A stretch of 64,000 nucleotides of DNA. It comes from Nemertoderma westbladi (taxonomy: Eukaryota > Xenacoelomorpha > Nemertodermatida > Nemertodermatidae). The notes under the pieces are model-generated. The model had not been told where the DNA came from. It was given only the letters and a program-made list of their open reading frames with translations, and did no database searches. This document shows positions 11,242 through 23,400 of this stretch, piece by piece. Numbering within the stretch: position 1 is the first letter of the stretch; every line of letters begins with the position of its first letter. A program made the translations under genes and the position numbers. The stretch lies in NCBI GenBank assembly GCA_032718475.1, contig JAUCBJ010007475.1:18617-82616 (forward strand). Direction: 5' to 3'.

Positions 11242-13866
11242 TGATGCCACACTTACCTACAGTACCTGTTCTACCTCAACCCTGATGCCACACCTACCTA
11301 CCTACCTACCTACCTTGCTACCTCAACTCTGATGATGCCACACTTACCTGCCTGTTTAGATGCCACACTTACCTACCTGTTCTGATGCCACACTTCCTAC
11401 TTGTTCTGATGCCACACTTACCTTCTTGTTCTGATGCCACACTTCCCTAAATGTTTTAATGCCACACTTACCTACTTGTTCTGATGACACACTTACCTAC
11501 CTGTTCTGTTGCCACACTTACCTCTTGTTCTGATGCCACACTTACCTACTTGTTCTGATGCCACACTTACCTACCTGTTCTGATGCCACACTTACCTACT
11601 TGTTCTGATGCCACACTTACCTACTTGTTCTGATGCCACACTTACCTACCTGTTCTGATGCCACACTTACCTACTTGTTCTGATGCCACACTTACCTTCT
11701 TGTTCTGATGCCACACTTACCTTCTTGTTCTGATGCCACACTTACCTAACTGTTTTGATGCCACACTTACCTACTTGTTCTGATGCCACACTTACCTACC
11801 TGTTCTGATGCCACACTTACCTACTTGTTCTGATGCCACACTTACCTACTTGTTCTGATGCCACACTTAACCTACCTGTTCTGATGCCACACTTACCTAC
11901 TTGTTCTGATGCCACACTTACCTTCTTGTTCTGATGCCACACTTACCTTATTGTTCTGATGCCACACTTACCTAACTGTTTTGATGCCACACTTACCTAC
12001 TTGTTCTGATGCCACACTTACCTACCTGTTCTGATGCCACACTTACCTACCTGTTCTGATGCCACACTTACCTACCTGTACTAATGCCACACTTTCCTAC
12101 TTGTTCTGATGCCACACTTACCAACCTGTTCTGATACCACTCTTACCTACCTATTCTGATGCCACACTTATCTACCTTGCTACCTCAACTCTGATGCCAC
12201 ACTTACCTACCTTGCTACCTCAACTCTGATGCCACTCTTATCTACCTTGCTATCTCAACTCTGATGCCACTCGTATCTACCTTGCTACCTCAACTCTGTT
12301 GCCACACTTACCTACCTTGCTACCTCAACTCTGATGCCACACTTACCTACTTGTTCTGATGCCACACTTACCTACTTGTTCTGATGCCTCACTTATCTAC
12401 CTGTTCTGATGCCACACTTACCTACTTGTTCTGATGCCACACTTACCTACCTGTTCTGATGCCACACTTACATACTTGTTCTGATTCCACACTTACCTAC
12501 TTGTTATGATGCCACACTTACCTACCTGTTCTGATGCCACACTTACCTACTTGTTCTAATGCCACACTTACCTACCTGTTCTGATGCCACACTTACCTAC
12601 GTGTTCTGATGCCACACTTACCTAACTGTTCTGATGCCACTCTTATCTACCTATTCTGATGCCACACTTATCTACCTTGCTACCTTAACTCTGATGCCAC
12701 ACTTACCTACCTTGCTACCTCAACTCTGATGCCACTCTTATCTACCTTGCTATCTCAACTCTGATGCCACTCTTATCTACCTTGCTACCTCAACTCTGAT
12801 GCCACACTTACCTACCTTGCTACCTCAACTCTGATGCCACTCTTATCTACCTTGCTACCTCAACTCTGATGCCACACTTACCTACCTTGCTACCTCAACT
12901 CTGATGCCACTCTTATCTACCTTGCTACCTCAACTCTGATGCCACACTTACCTACCTTGCTACCTCAACTCTGATGCCACTCTTATCTACCTTGCTACCT
13001 CAACTCTGATGCCACTCTTATCTACCTTGCTACCTCAACTCTGATGCCACACTTACCTACCTTGCTACCTCAACTCTGATGCCACTCTTATCTACCTTGC
13101 TACCTCAACTCTGATGACACACTTACCCACCTTGCTACCTCAACTCTGATGCCACTCTTATCTACCTTGCTACCTCAACTCTGATGCCACACTTACCTAC
13201 CTTGCTACCTCAACTCTGATGCCACACTTACCTACCTTGCTACATCAACTCTGATGCCACACTTACCTACTTGTTCTCGATGCCACACTTACCTACTTGT
13301 TCTGATGCCACACTTACCTACCTGTTCTGATGCCACACTTACCTACTTGTTCTGATGCCACTCTTATCTACCTATTATGATGCCACACTTATCTACCTTG
13401 CTACCTTAACTCTGATGCCACACTTACCTACCTTGCTACCTCAACTCTGATGCCACACTTACCTACCTGTTCTGATGCCACACTTACCTACTTGTTCTGA
13501 TGCCACACTTACCTACCTGTTCTGATGCCACACTTACCTACTTGTTCTGATGCCACACTTACCTACCTGTTCTGATGCCACTCTTATCTACCTTGCTACC
13601 TCAACTCTGATGCCACACTTACCTACCTTGCTACCTCAACTCTGATGCCACACTTACCTACTTTTTCTGATGCCACACTTACCTACTTGTTCTGATGACA
13701 CACTTAGCTACCTGTTCTGATGCCACACTTACCTGATTGTTCTGATGCCACACTTACCTACTTGTTCTGATGCCACACTTACCTACCTGTTCTGATGCCA
13801 CACTTACCTACTTGTTCTGATGCCACACTTACCTACCTGTTCTGATGCCACACTTACCTACTTGTT
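11242..13866. repeat. Minisatellite, mixed 25-bp and 35-bp units
   Basis: Units share the 20-base core CTGATGCCACACTTACCTAC. The 25-bp form ends in TTGTT or CTGTT. The 35-bp form ends in CTTGCTACCTCAACT. Blocks of the two forms alternate: 25-mers dominate 11330-12160, 35-mers dominate 12655-13255, and short mixed blocks follow. The core contains ACTTACCT, so the minus strand carries a consensus splice donor AG|GTAAGT in almost every unit. Confidence 0.95.
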
Positions 13867-15119
13867 CTTATGCCACACTTACCTACTGTACCTGTGCTAA
13901 CCCAACAACTCTGATGCCACACTTACCTACTGTACCTGTGCTAACCCAACAACTCTGATGCCACAATTACCTACTGTACCTGTGCTAACCCAACAACTCT
14001 GATGCCACACTTATCTACTGTACCTGTGCTAACCCAACAACTCTGATGCCACAATTACCTACTGTACCTGTGCTAACCCAACAACTCTGATGCCACACTT
14101 ACCTACTGTACCTGTGCTAACCCAACAACTCTGATGCCACACTTACTTACTGTACCTGTGCTAACCCAACAACTCTGATGCCACACTTACCTACTGTACC
14201 TGTGCTAACCCAACAACTCTGATGCCACACTTACCTACTGTACCTGTGCTAACCCAACAACTCTGATGCCACACTTACCTACTGTACCTGTGCTAACCCA
14301 ACAACTCTGATGCCACACTTACCTACTGTACCTGTGCTAACCCAACAACTTTGATGCCACACTTACCTACTGTACCTGTGCTAACCCAACAACTCTAATG
14401 CCACACTTATCTACTGTACCTGTGCTAACCCAACAACTCTGATGCCACATTTACCTACTGTACCTGTGCTAACCCAACAACTCTGATGCCTCACTTACCT
14501 ACTATACCTGTGCTAACCCAACAACTCTGATGCCACACTTACCTACTGTATCTGTGCTAACCCAACAACTCTGATGCCACACTTACCTACTGTACCTGTG
14601 CTAACCCAACAACTCTGATGCCACACTTACCTACTGTACCTGTGCCAACCCAACAACTCTGATGCCACACTTATCTACTGTACCTGTGCTAACCCAACAA
14701 CTCTGATGCCACACTTACCTACTGTACCTGTGCTAACCCAACAACTCTGATGCCTCACTTACCTACTATACCTGTGCTAACCCAACAACTCTGATGCCAC
14801 ACTTACCTACTGTTCCTGTGCTAACTCAACAACTCTGATGCCACACTTACCTACTGTACCTGTGCTAACCCAACAACTCTGATGCCACACTTACCTACTG
14901 TACCTGTGCTAACACAACAACTCTGATGCCACACTTACCTACTGTACCTGTGCTAACCCAACAACTCTGATGCCACACTTACCTACTGTACCTGTGCTAA
15001 CCCAACAACTCTGATGCCACACTTACCTACTGTACCTGTGCTAACCCAACAACTCTGATGCCACACTTACCTAAACTGTACCTGTGCTAACCCAACAACT
15101 CTGATGCCACACTTACCAC
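13867..15119. repeat. Minisatellite, 44-bp unit, about 28 copies
   Basis: The unit is the same 20-base core followed by TGTACCTGTGCTAACCCAAC and AACT. It is much more uniform than the neighbouring 25/35-bp block, with only isolated substitutions. The array ends abruptly at about 15119. Confidence 0.95.
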
Positions 15120-16351
15120 CTACAGTACTTGCAAAGCCTTCCTCAACTCTGGGCTTTGTCAAGAATTACTGTGTAATAACTACAGTAATTTGCTGAGTAT
15201 AATATTTTGAATCTTACTTGTTGTGTAGTATTACTTTCAATCGCTATTCCTGGCCCTTTTCAGAACATTTCTTATACTGTACACAGTATTATAGAACTAC
15301 TGCTATACTATACTAAATAGGGGCCTGGCCTACTGTACGTCAACTTCGATCTCAAACTGCACTACTGAACTTCGTTACGCCCTCCACTTATCCATCCAGA
15401 TTATTGTATGTGGGAAAGTATAGTACAGTACAGTACATAGTACACATACACACTATAATGCCCCTATTCAAAGTTTCAAATGAGTCCCTGTGTATGAGGG
15501 ATCATCACCTTGCAGAAACAACATCTCACAGTCTCAGATTCATCTTGCGCTGCTTCTCTTGCGTGATCGAACATGGACAATATATGATAGAGCGAGCCCT
15601 TCTGATATCAATAAATCAACAATCGAGCCGATTAATTTACATCATGGGGGTATCATACTTCAAAGGCATTTCAATTAAATACAGGGAGATATTGTTGGAA
15701 ACTGGATAGCTGACGACCTACGTTTGTATGTAAATCCACTCTCTGAGCTGAGGGGCATTTAGTTTATTTAATTGATGTCATTATTAATTAGACAGTCGTC
15801 TATAAATCTTGCAACGGTAAATAACTGTATGGTTATATTTTAACAAATACTTAGGCCTACTAAAAATTAGGTCTGCCTAAACGGTATTATTTTACATTTG
15901 TACAGCCTGCTCAAGTAGTAAAGTTGGGCATACTGTATATGGTTCGATCCACTCGATAATAGGGGAAATTACTGTAGTATCTAAAAACCTCCATAACTTT
16001 CGCCGTACAGTATGATCAACTTTCTTGATAAAAAGTCCTCTATAATATAAAGTGTTATTCATTATCTTAAAGGGGATACTGTAGTTTTGAAAGAGGACAA
16101 TTACCGAAAGCTACCGGAAGTTTTGCGAAAAGGTTATCGAAAAGGTTAAAGTTGGGGTGAAAGCTATCCATTCACAGATAGAGGGACAATTTCGCACTCT
16201 CAGCGTTCGATAGCATTCACAAACAAAAATATATGGGCTATAATTCAAATAATTGCTGTTTAATTTCAAATTTCCTTCGCGAAATATAAATTAACTGACA
16301 CAGTAAGGGCTCTACTACTACTAGTGCTAGGCTTGATGATTAGGCCTGACC
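15120..16351. other. Non-coding stretch
   Basis: AT-rich sequence rich in GTACTGTAC-type motifs and TAGGCCTA. Short open frames at 15404-15709 look random. I see no gene. Confidence 0.4.
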
Positions 16352-16356
16352 TCAAT

Positions 16357-16946
16357 TGTGACGGGATCCCCGAGTTAGCGAGGGAATCCCGACCAGGTTT
16401 TGTCTTGGTTCAATACGCGTCGCCTCATCCGCTTGCTGTGGCTGAATGACTGAAGGCCGGTTACAATAAAAGAGTTTGGTGTTAATGTTGTTAATCTCTG
16501 ATAAGTATACAAGTACCGGTAGTATAGCACAATCAGTAACACAATGACAGCAGACAGCCGATAACGGTTGAAAACCGTTCGACTTCTGCTCACCAAATAT
16601 ACCAACTAAAGCACAATTGACAGAGTAACGGTTATATATTACATGGAACACATTAACTACCTAGGTTGGCTAAACCAGTGGATGCGCTGTAATTGGACAC
16701 ATGCTGTCCCTCCATTGGTCGATCTATCCCCTTGGCCAAACCTACCTTCCCCTGTTCCTATGCTAGCTTCTACCCTGAGATGAGCTGTGCGCTGGCATCT
16801 CTCCCTGTGGCTGGCACTGTGTATATTGCTAGGTGCCAATTGTTAGGTGACATTATATTGGTAATGTCACCTAATCAACTATAATTGGTAAAAAGCCACT
16901 TTCCCTATTTTCCGCTGGGTAGTGCAGCGAATTGGATCCGCTCACA
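16357..16946 (+). repeat. Solo LTR, 590 bp
   Basis: It begins TGTGACGGGATCC and ends GGATCCGCTCACA, so TG...CA with matching inverted termini. TCAAT is duplicated on both sides (16352-16356 and 16947-16951). No retroelement genes adjoin it. It contains a perfect 13-bp-stem hairpin (TTAGGTGACATTA and its complement) at about 16843-16874. The minus-strand edge at 388 shares its start. Orientation is arbitrary. Confidence 0.75.
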
Positions 16947-16979
16947 TCAATTCAGTTACTTGATCACCAGGGCCGAGTA

Positions 16980-17220
16980 ACTCAAAAAATCTTGAGATTG
17001 ACCTTGAAACTAACCTTGAATCTATTTTACTAGTATTCCTATCTGAAATATTTCAAGGTCAACCTTAAGGTAGACTTAAGATTTTCCTCAAGGTAAACTT
17101 GACATTTCAAGCCGGTAACACAAAATATCTTGACTTGAGTTGAAGTCAAGATTCGAGATAAATTTCAAGGTAGCCATGGAGGTACCTTCAAATTTCAATG
17201 TATCTTCAAATCAATGTTTC
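16980..17220. repeat. Inverted short repeats around CAAGGT/ACCTTG
   Basis: Short blocks such as ATCTTGA, TCAAGGT and ACCTTGA recur in both orientations. It looks like a decayed fold-back element, but no clean ends or target duplication are visible. Confidence 0.35.
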
Positions 17221-17399
17221 AGCAGTTAGCTGTTAGCCTTCCGCTACCGGTACCGTAAGCGGCATTTTTGCAGAATACCCCAGACCCGAAATTTCTAAAT
17301 GAAACTCAGTTGATCATGAATATAATGAATGATACTGTAGCTCGAGTTATACTGTACAGCGGCACTTCTAAGAGTATGTGTACCCATGACCGGGATTTT

Positions 17400-17722
17400 T
17401 TGGTAGTAGCTAGTTTTTGCTACTTTTTTTTAAATTTTCTATATCAAATTAGCTATAGTTTTGTAAAAAAAAAATGTTCTAGAACAAATATTTTTTGTTC
17501 TAGAACATTTAAAAAAAAATAAATTTATTAGAAATTATTTGTTATGTTAATAAATAGTTTAATTATCTATAAACATTGATAGCTACTAATTATTTTCAAG
17601 CTAGCTAGTGATTTTACAAGTTTAGCTATCATTTAAAAAAAATTTCAGAAATTAATTGAAATTATGTGTAATAAATTGTTTTTTTTTAATAATAGCTAAC
17701 TTGCAAAATCACTAGCTAGCCT
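17400..17722. repeat. AT-rich region with hairpins
   Basis: TGTTCTAGAACA occurs twice (about 17474 and 17499) and each copy is itself palindromic. About 17600-17629 is an imperfect inverted copy of 17691-17720 (core GCTAGCTAGTGATTTT). This may be one end of an AT-rich fold-back element. Confidence 0.45.
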
Positions 17723-17779
17723 GAATATTAAAACAACACCAATAAAAACCTGTCCCGGAGATCCCCTACCTTCTACAAT

Positions 17780-18375
17780 CCTGAAGGGTTGCATCCACTT
17801 ATTAATTCCAGTGTTTGTATTAATCATCAACTTGTCATTCTCTACTGCAAAAGTACCGATCCTCTTCAAGGAGTCAACATTACGGCCCCTTATTAAGAAA
17901 GTGCGCCTTGATCCAAATGTTCTAAACAACTTCAGACCAATATCTAATCTGAAGTATATAGCTAAACTCACGGAGAGAGTAGTTGCAAGACAGTTAATGC
18001 ATAATTTAACTATAAACTCACTACATGAACCTTTTCAGAGTGCCTATCGTAGCGCACACAGTGTTGAGACCGTACAGTACGATGCATTGATGATGGTGAG
18101 AGTGTTATTTTGATAATGCTAGATCTATCCGCTGCTTTCGATTCGATCGATCACGATATATTGCTTTCCACTCTAAAGAACGATTTTGGTATCTACGGCC
18201 AGACTCTAAATTGGTTCAAATCTTATTTGTCAGATCGGATACAGAAGGTTCAGATAGGCTCAGCACAATCTGCTTCCAGAACATTGCGGTATGGTGTACC
18301 ACAAGGTTCGGTACTTGGACCCCTGCTTTTCACACTGTATACTCGGTCACTATCCCGCGTTATTGCTAAATATTA
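17780..18375 (+). pseudogene. CR1/Jockey-like LINE reverse transcriptase fragment
   Basis: Two overlapping frames encode the first half of a non-LTR reverse transcriptase. Visible motifs are LRPLIKKVRLDPN, NNFRPISNL, EPFQSAYRSAHS, then LDLSAAFDSIDHDILL and RYGVPQGSVLGPLLFTLYT. A frameshift at about 18100 breaks it, and the FADD block is missing. The copia element inserts shortly after, at 18408. It is a dead 5'- and 3'-truncated copy. Confidence 0.85.
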
Positions 18376-18407
18376 TGGTCAATATTGTAGTCAATACAGT
18401 TTAGTAG

Positions 18408-18566
18408 TGTTATTTCAGTAATTCGTATAATATTCTGATAATAACATGACTACAGGTATAGTAAATCACATGCAGAGAGAACAACATAACGATACCGGTA
18501 GGTATATAACACAGTAGTGATAGATCCCAGTGCAAACGGTAGTTGCACATAATAACAATAATAACA
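18408..18566 (-). repeat. copia 3' LTR
   Basis: 159 bp, beginning TGTTATTTCAG and ending AATAATAACA on the plus strand. It is nearly identical to 33485-33639; the main difference is four extra bases near 18520. Confidence 0.85.
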
Positions 18567-18693
18567 ATATCGTACCAATTTATTTATTTTTTTTTTATTT
18601 TTTTAACTCCTATATTTGATTACTTTCAATTTGATAGGGATCTGATTTATCCAATGCAGTTTATTGCGATACATTTCTTAAAGGTAGTGCTAT

Positions 18694-18996
18694 TTAATGC
18701 TTCCACAAATCAGTTAAAAGTTCAATAAAGACACGTGGGTCACTCAAGATCCGAGAAAGAATAGCAGATGCGGAACTCTTGGCTTTCGTTAGGGTATCTG
18801 CCAGCTGTAGTTTAGTAGGAACCCATTTAAGTAGTTGAATATCTCCAATACGTTCTTTAATAAATGCAAAATCAATTGCAAGTCGCTTCTCTTGAGGAAT
18901 TTTTCCACTGACAAGGTCGTAAACCAACCCTTGATGGTCACAATAGTAGTAGACGTTTTTAACTTCAAGTTTTGTGATATTCTCAATGAGTATCTT
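18694..18996 (-). pseudogene. copia Pol, C-terminal part (RNase H end)
   Basis: Minus-strand residues VYYYCDHQGLVYDLVSGKIP, KRLAIDFAFIKERI and PTKLQLADTLTKA are the usual end of copia RNase H. The natural stop is at 18694-18696. The frame joins the right-hand part (32231 onward) exactly if the BEL element and one ATCTT are removed, so BEL insertion is what split it. Confidence 0.85.
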
Positions 18997-20067
18997 TGTT
19001 CGCGGTATTTCAACTTTCCATAACGCGAGTTGAATATTTTTGTATTTATTTAAAATTGATTATTCCGATATTATTACTGGGTGCGGGACCATGGGTTTTG
19101 GGCACATTCAATAAACTGGGGGCGATTTATGGGCGAACTTTGGGGCAACTTACAGGGTACGGGAATAATTTCATAATTATAAGGGCCAGGGGGGGGGGGG
19201 GGATGGAGAATTCAAGCAGTATTCAGGTTAGCCTGAGTACTATTAGGCCCTGGCCAACTTCCTGCTGCCTGTAGGGGTGGATTTGGTAATGCGCCAGGCC
19301 TAAAGGACAAGGACTGCCCTTAGCGGTCCCTGGCCAACAGCAGCTATTACGAGACTGAAAAGAACTCGGACTGCTGACTGCTTGTGTCAGGGATTTGCGA
19401 CGGGAAACGACAGCCCCTTAGTAGCCAAGCCGTTCTGGTTCTCGATGATCGAACCCTTCGGGGTTCGTGAGGGGTGGAATGGACACGCGAACGGGTCCAC
19501 CGACACGACAGACTCCTAGCCAAGCCGTACTGGTTCTCGATGACCATCCTTCGGGGTTCGAGAGGGGCGGTACGGATACGCGACAGAGTCCACCGACTGG
19601 ACCGACCCTTAGCTAAGCCGTGCTGGTTCTCGATGATCGTTCCCTTCGGGGTTCGTGAGGGGTGGAACGGACACGCGACAGGGTTGACCGACACCGACAC
19701 TACGGCACTAAGACTAGGACCAAGGGAAAAATCTGGGGAACATTAGGTAGGCTAAAATCTGAGCGAACAGTGGGTAATTAAATAATATACCGTAGGGATT
19801 TATATTATCGTGTATAATTATTGTGAATATTTGGTGTATATTGATTTGGGGAAGCCCAAAATTATTCTTAATCAGGTTTCAACTGTAGGAAGTTACATTA
19901 AAGAGTATATCCAACTAATGCAGCTTTTTATCAACCGCAAACTTGCATCTCAGAAAACATTCCTTCTCCACAATCAATATCCGGTGACTGGCCGGGGCTC
20001 GGTGGTCTGTAAAGTCACGTCTCCAGCATCGGCGTTTTTCCCCCCTGGTGTAGGGATAACGGCAACA
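18997..20067 (+). repeat. BEL 5' LTR
   Basis: 1071 bp. It contains three imperfect tandem units of about 95 bp (19415-19690) with the core AAGCCGT.CTGGTTCTCGATGA and TTCGGGGTTCG. A 14-base G run is at 19189-19202. Promoter signals are not clear. Confidence 0.92.
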
Positions 20068-20276
20068 AAATTAAGAATAATTACGTTCAACTTCAACTGG
20101 TGGAAGTTGAGAATCCTTCAATACTCTTCAAAAACTCTCTACGTGCTTGCCAGCACCCACTACGAGGAAACTCGGGTATTTGAGTTGAGACGAAGTCGTG
20201 GTTTAATTAATCAACAAACTCGATCTAACCAACTCGTAGTCGGCAGATCACATATTTGGAGAGTTGTTAACAGGGA

Positions 20277-20468
20277 ATGGAAGTATCGATCACACCCATT
20301 GATATAATTCAAGTTGAGCCAGGAATCTGGCACGTCGAAGTTGAAGTACAAGGAACGAACGTCGGACGATTCAGGATTACCGTTCGGGTGGTCCAAGCTG
20401 AGTACAATACCTACGAGGAACTGTTTTATGACATCGCGTATCTAGCTATCGACGAGGCGTTACAATGA
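20277..20468 (+). CDS. Small leader ORF of the BEL element, 63 aa
   Basis: The protein begins MEVSITPIDIIQVEPGIWHV and is acidic and compact, with alternating hydrophobic residues and no recognisable domain. Its TGA stop overlaps the gag ATG as ATGA (20465-20468), an arrangement that can allow reinitiation. It lies in the normal leader of the element, just after the 5' LTR and primer region. Whether it is translated is unknown. It could also be a chance open frame, though the exact overlap with gag argues for a role. Confidence 0.45.
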   Translation: MEVSITPIDIIQVEPGIWHVEVEVQGTNVGRFRITVRVVQAEYNTYEELFYDIAYLAIDEALQ

Positions 20469-23400
20469 CGACAAATAACGTATCCGATACCGACGAGATG
20501 GATCACCACACAGACTCGGAAGCCGACGAGGTACCAAACGTCAAGAACATGACCCGTCGGCTAGGGGCTCTCAAAGGTGGAGTAACCCGGGCGTATCAAC
20601 GGATGGAGAAACAACTCAAGGGAGTCAAAACCCCCCTCAATGAAGTACAAACTCAGCTTCAAAGTATCCGAAATATCCTACAGCGGTACGAAAGAATGAT
20701 ACAGGCGTACCAAGAGCTCGTTCCCTCCACCGATCAGGAAAACTACCCCAAGTTGGAAGAACACGTTGTACATCTAGATGGGTTCCGCAAACAACACCGG
20801 AGGACCCTCAGCCTTGTGAGAGGCTATGAAGAACAGTATTACAAGAGGGCTGAAAGAACAGACGCGGAATCAGTACGATCCTCCAGCATCAGGACAGCAG
20901 TACATCGCAAGAGAACGGGGTCCGCTAGAAATCAGCACTCCAGCGCTAGGAGCGAGATATCCGGCTCAGCGCGCAGTTCTCAAGGGGCGCCGCCACTCCG
21001 AGACCAACTGCGAGAACGGAAGGCATTAGCCCTCAAAGCTCGGATGGAAGATGAGTATATTCAACTGCAAGCCGAGCAAGATGTATTAGCCGCCGAAACA
21101 CAAAGGCGAGAGGCCGAACAAGCGGCTGAACGGCAGGCCGAACAACGCGAACAGGAGGCCGAGCAACGCAAACGAGAGGACGAACAACATAGACGAGAGG
21201 ATGAACGGCAGGCCGAACAACGCAAACAGGAGGCCGAACAACGCAAACAGGAGGCCGAACATCGCGGACGAGAGGCCGAACGAGAGATCGAACAACGTAA
21301 ATGGGAAGCAGAAATGCGTTAACAACACGCCGAGGCACAAGCAATTCTCATCCACAAAAAGAATGCGGATATTGCAAAACTCGCGGAATACGAAGCCGCA
21401 CTTATAGAACGGGATATTCAACTCTACGAGGACTGGGAAAGGGATATAGATCAGGAATATGAACCAATCCCGGTACCGGAATTAGAAAAGTCATTTATAC
21501 CGACAGCGGCGAAACTTCCGAAACCCGAGATCCCGCCGACCAAACAGTCTACGCTATCGGCACAAGCACCGGTGTTCCATCCCCCACCGGCTACGCTAAA
21601 GAATGAGGAACCTTATTTCCCATCCAACACCACGACAGCGAGTGTACCCAAGTACGAGCCTGAAAAGGACTTGGAACGGGACGCCACTCCCCGATCTAAC
21701 AACCCATTTACATCCACACCACAAACTCGTAGCCGCGTCATTATTAAAACTCCACCTATTATTGATCCATCAAGTATGGGAGTGAGTGCCAATAACTATA
21801 ACCCTCCGAGTCACTCTAGTTCAGACGACGTCAGCATCATCCGGGCGTTGGAGAACCGCCTTGCCATGCCTAAGATGGAGATTCGCACCTTCGAAGGAGA
21901 TCCCGTCGATTACCTCAGATTCAAGAAATGGTTCTTTGCGCAGATCGGATCAACGGACATAGCCGACGCACAGAAGTTGGTATATTTATCGCAATACCTG
22001 GGTGACAAACCACGCAGAATTATTGCATGTTTTGAAGGAGGTTCTCATGAGGCATACTATGACGCATGGAAAACTCTAGATAAAAGATACGGAAATACCG
22101 GAACTATAATTAATAAAACTCTAGAGAGACTGATACAGGACGCGGGATCACTAGGGGACCCACAGAACATCCAGGAATTCTCCGACTCTATGAAGGATGC
22201 CTACTATACTCTGAAACCCTTAAATAAGGAGGACCAGGTGAACAACATTCTAAACCTCCGACAGATCGCCCGGAAGTTCCCTGGATGGCTACAAAGTAAG
22301 TGGGCTTATAAATGTGTAGATCTCCGGCGCAGACATCCAGATCGAGATCCTAGCTTCCTTGAAATGTCGGCATTCCTGGACGATATCTCCGAAGCCATGA
22401 ATGACTCGATGTTTTCAAAACAGAGTCTCGCAAAGTTGGACGGAATAGAGAGCAACTCCAGGAGTAAGATAACCCCTCCGAAACCGAGATTCCGCCCCCC
22501 ACCGGTGAGTACGATGGCCATCACCATGGCCGAGGATTCCGACGACGAAGACTACGAGGAACCGACATCCGCCGAGGAATGGGCATGTTATCTCGCGAGT
22601 TGGGCACCCGAAAGGGAAGGCATCACAAATTCCCTGCTCTGTCTCTTCTGTGGGGAGAAACATAAAGTGGAATTCTGCAGAAAGTTTCAGTTCGCCGAAC
22701 TCGTCCCACGCTTCGAGGCGATAATGAAACACCGAGGATGCTTCCGGTGTCTTGGAACAGGTCACTATGTTCGGGAGTGCGACCAAAGATCATGCTGTGC
22801 TGTCTGTAACGACCAACGCCATCACACGCTCCTCCACATCCCCGCGAACTTCGATTTTACTACCCTCCCCTTTCGGATCGAAGCCAGGCGAAGAGGAGAA
22901 ACAAACCACGTCTTCAAAGCAACCCGGACAACCCAACGGAGAGAAACCAACCCGTTTAAAATCTCCACCGATACACCACAAGTAACAAATATTTCGGCCA
23001 CGATTAATCTTATAAATCGCCGCTACATGGTCTTCGCAAAGGTAATCCCAGTAAGGATCCAAGGAGTCGGCAAATCTTTGACGACACTCGCGTTCCTCAA
23101 TAACGGGTCCGACGGAACCATCATCGACCGGGATTTCCTCGAGCAACTCGGCCTAGAATATGAACCTTGTAAACGGCCCATACAAACCATCACCGATAAC
23201 AGAGAGGTAGAGTCCGGGGAGGTGCAACTCCAGATGGAAGGAGTGATGAAGGGCTACGAAAAGGTTAAGTTAACCATCAAGAACGCCTTGGTACACACAG
23301 ACCTCCGGGTGCGGTTCCGACAATCAGCCGAGTACGCACCCCTCATACAATTGGACCGAGACGATGTAGACCTGAGGTGCCCGCAGTTGGACGTAAACCG

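Noticed and set aside
11242-15119. Possible CRISPR array
   Set aside because: Units are contiguous with no unique spacers and the host is eukaryotic; it is a minisatellite.
19347-19746. Overlapping ORFs in the BEL LTR
   Set aside because: They arise from the 95-bp GC-rich tandem units and are duplicated in the 3' LTR; no sign of a protein.
21033-21421. Repetitive minus-strand ORFs rich in Arg, Pro and Val
   Set aside because: They are the antisense of the gag coiled-coil repeats.
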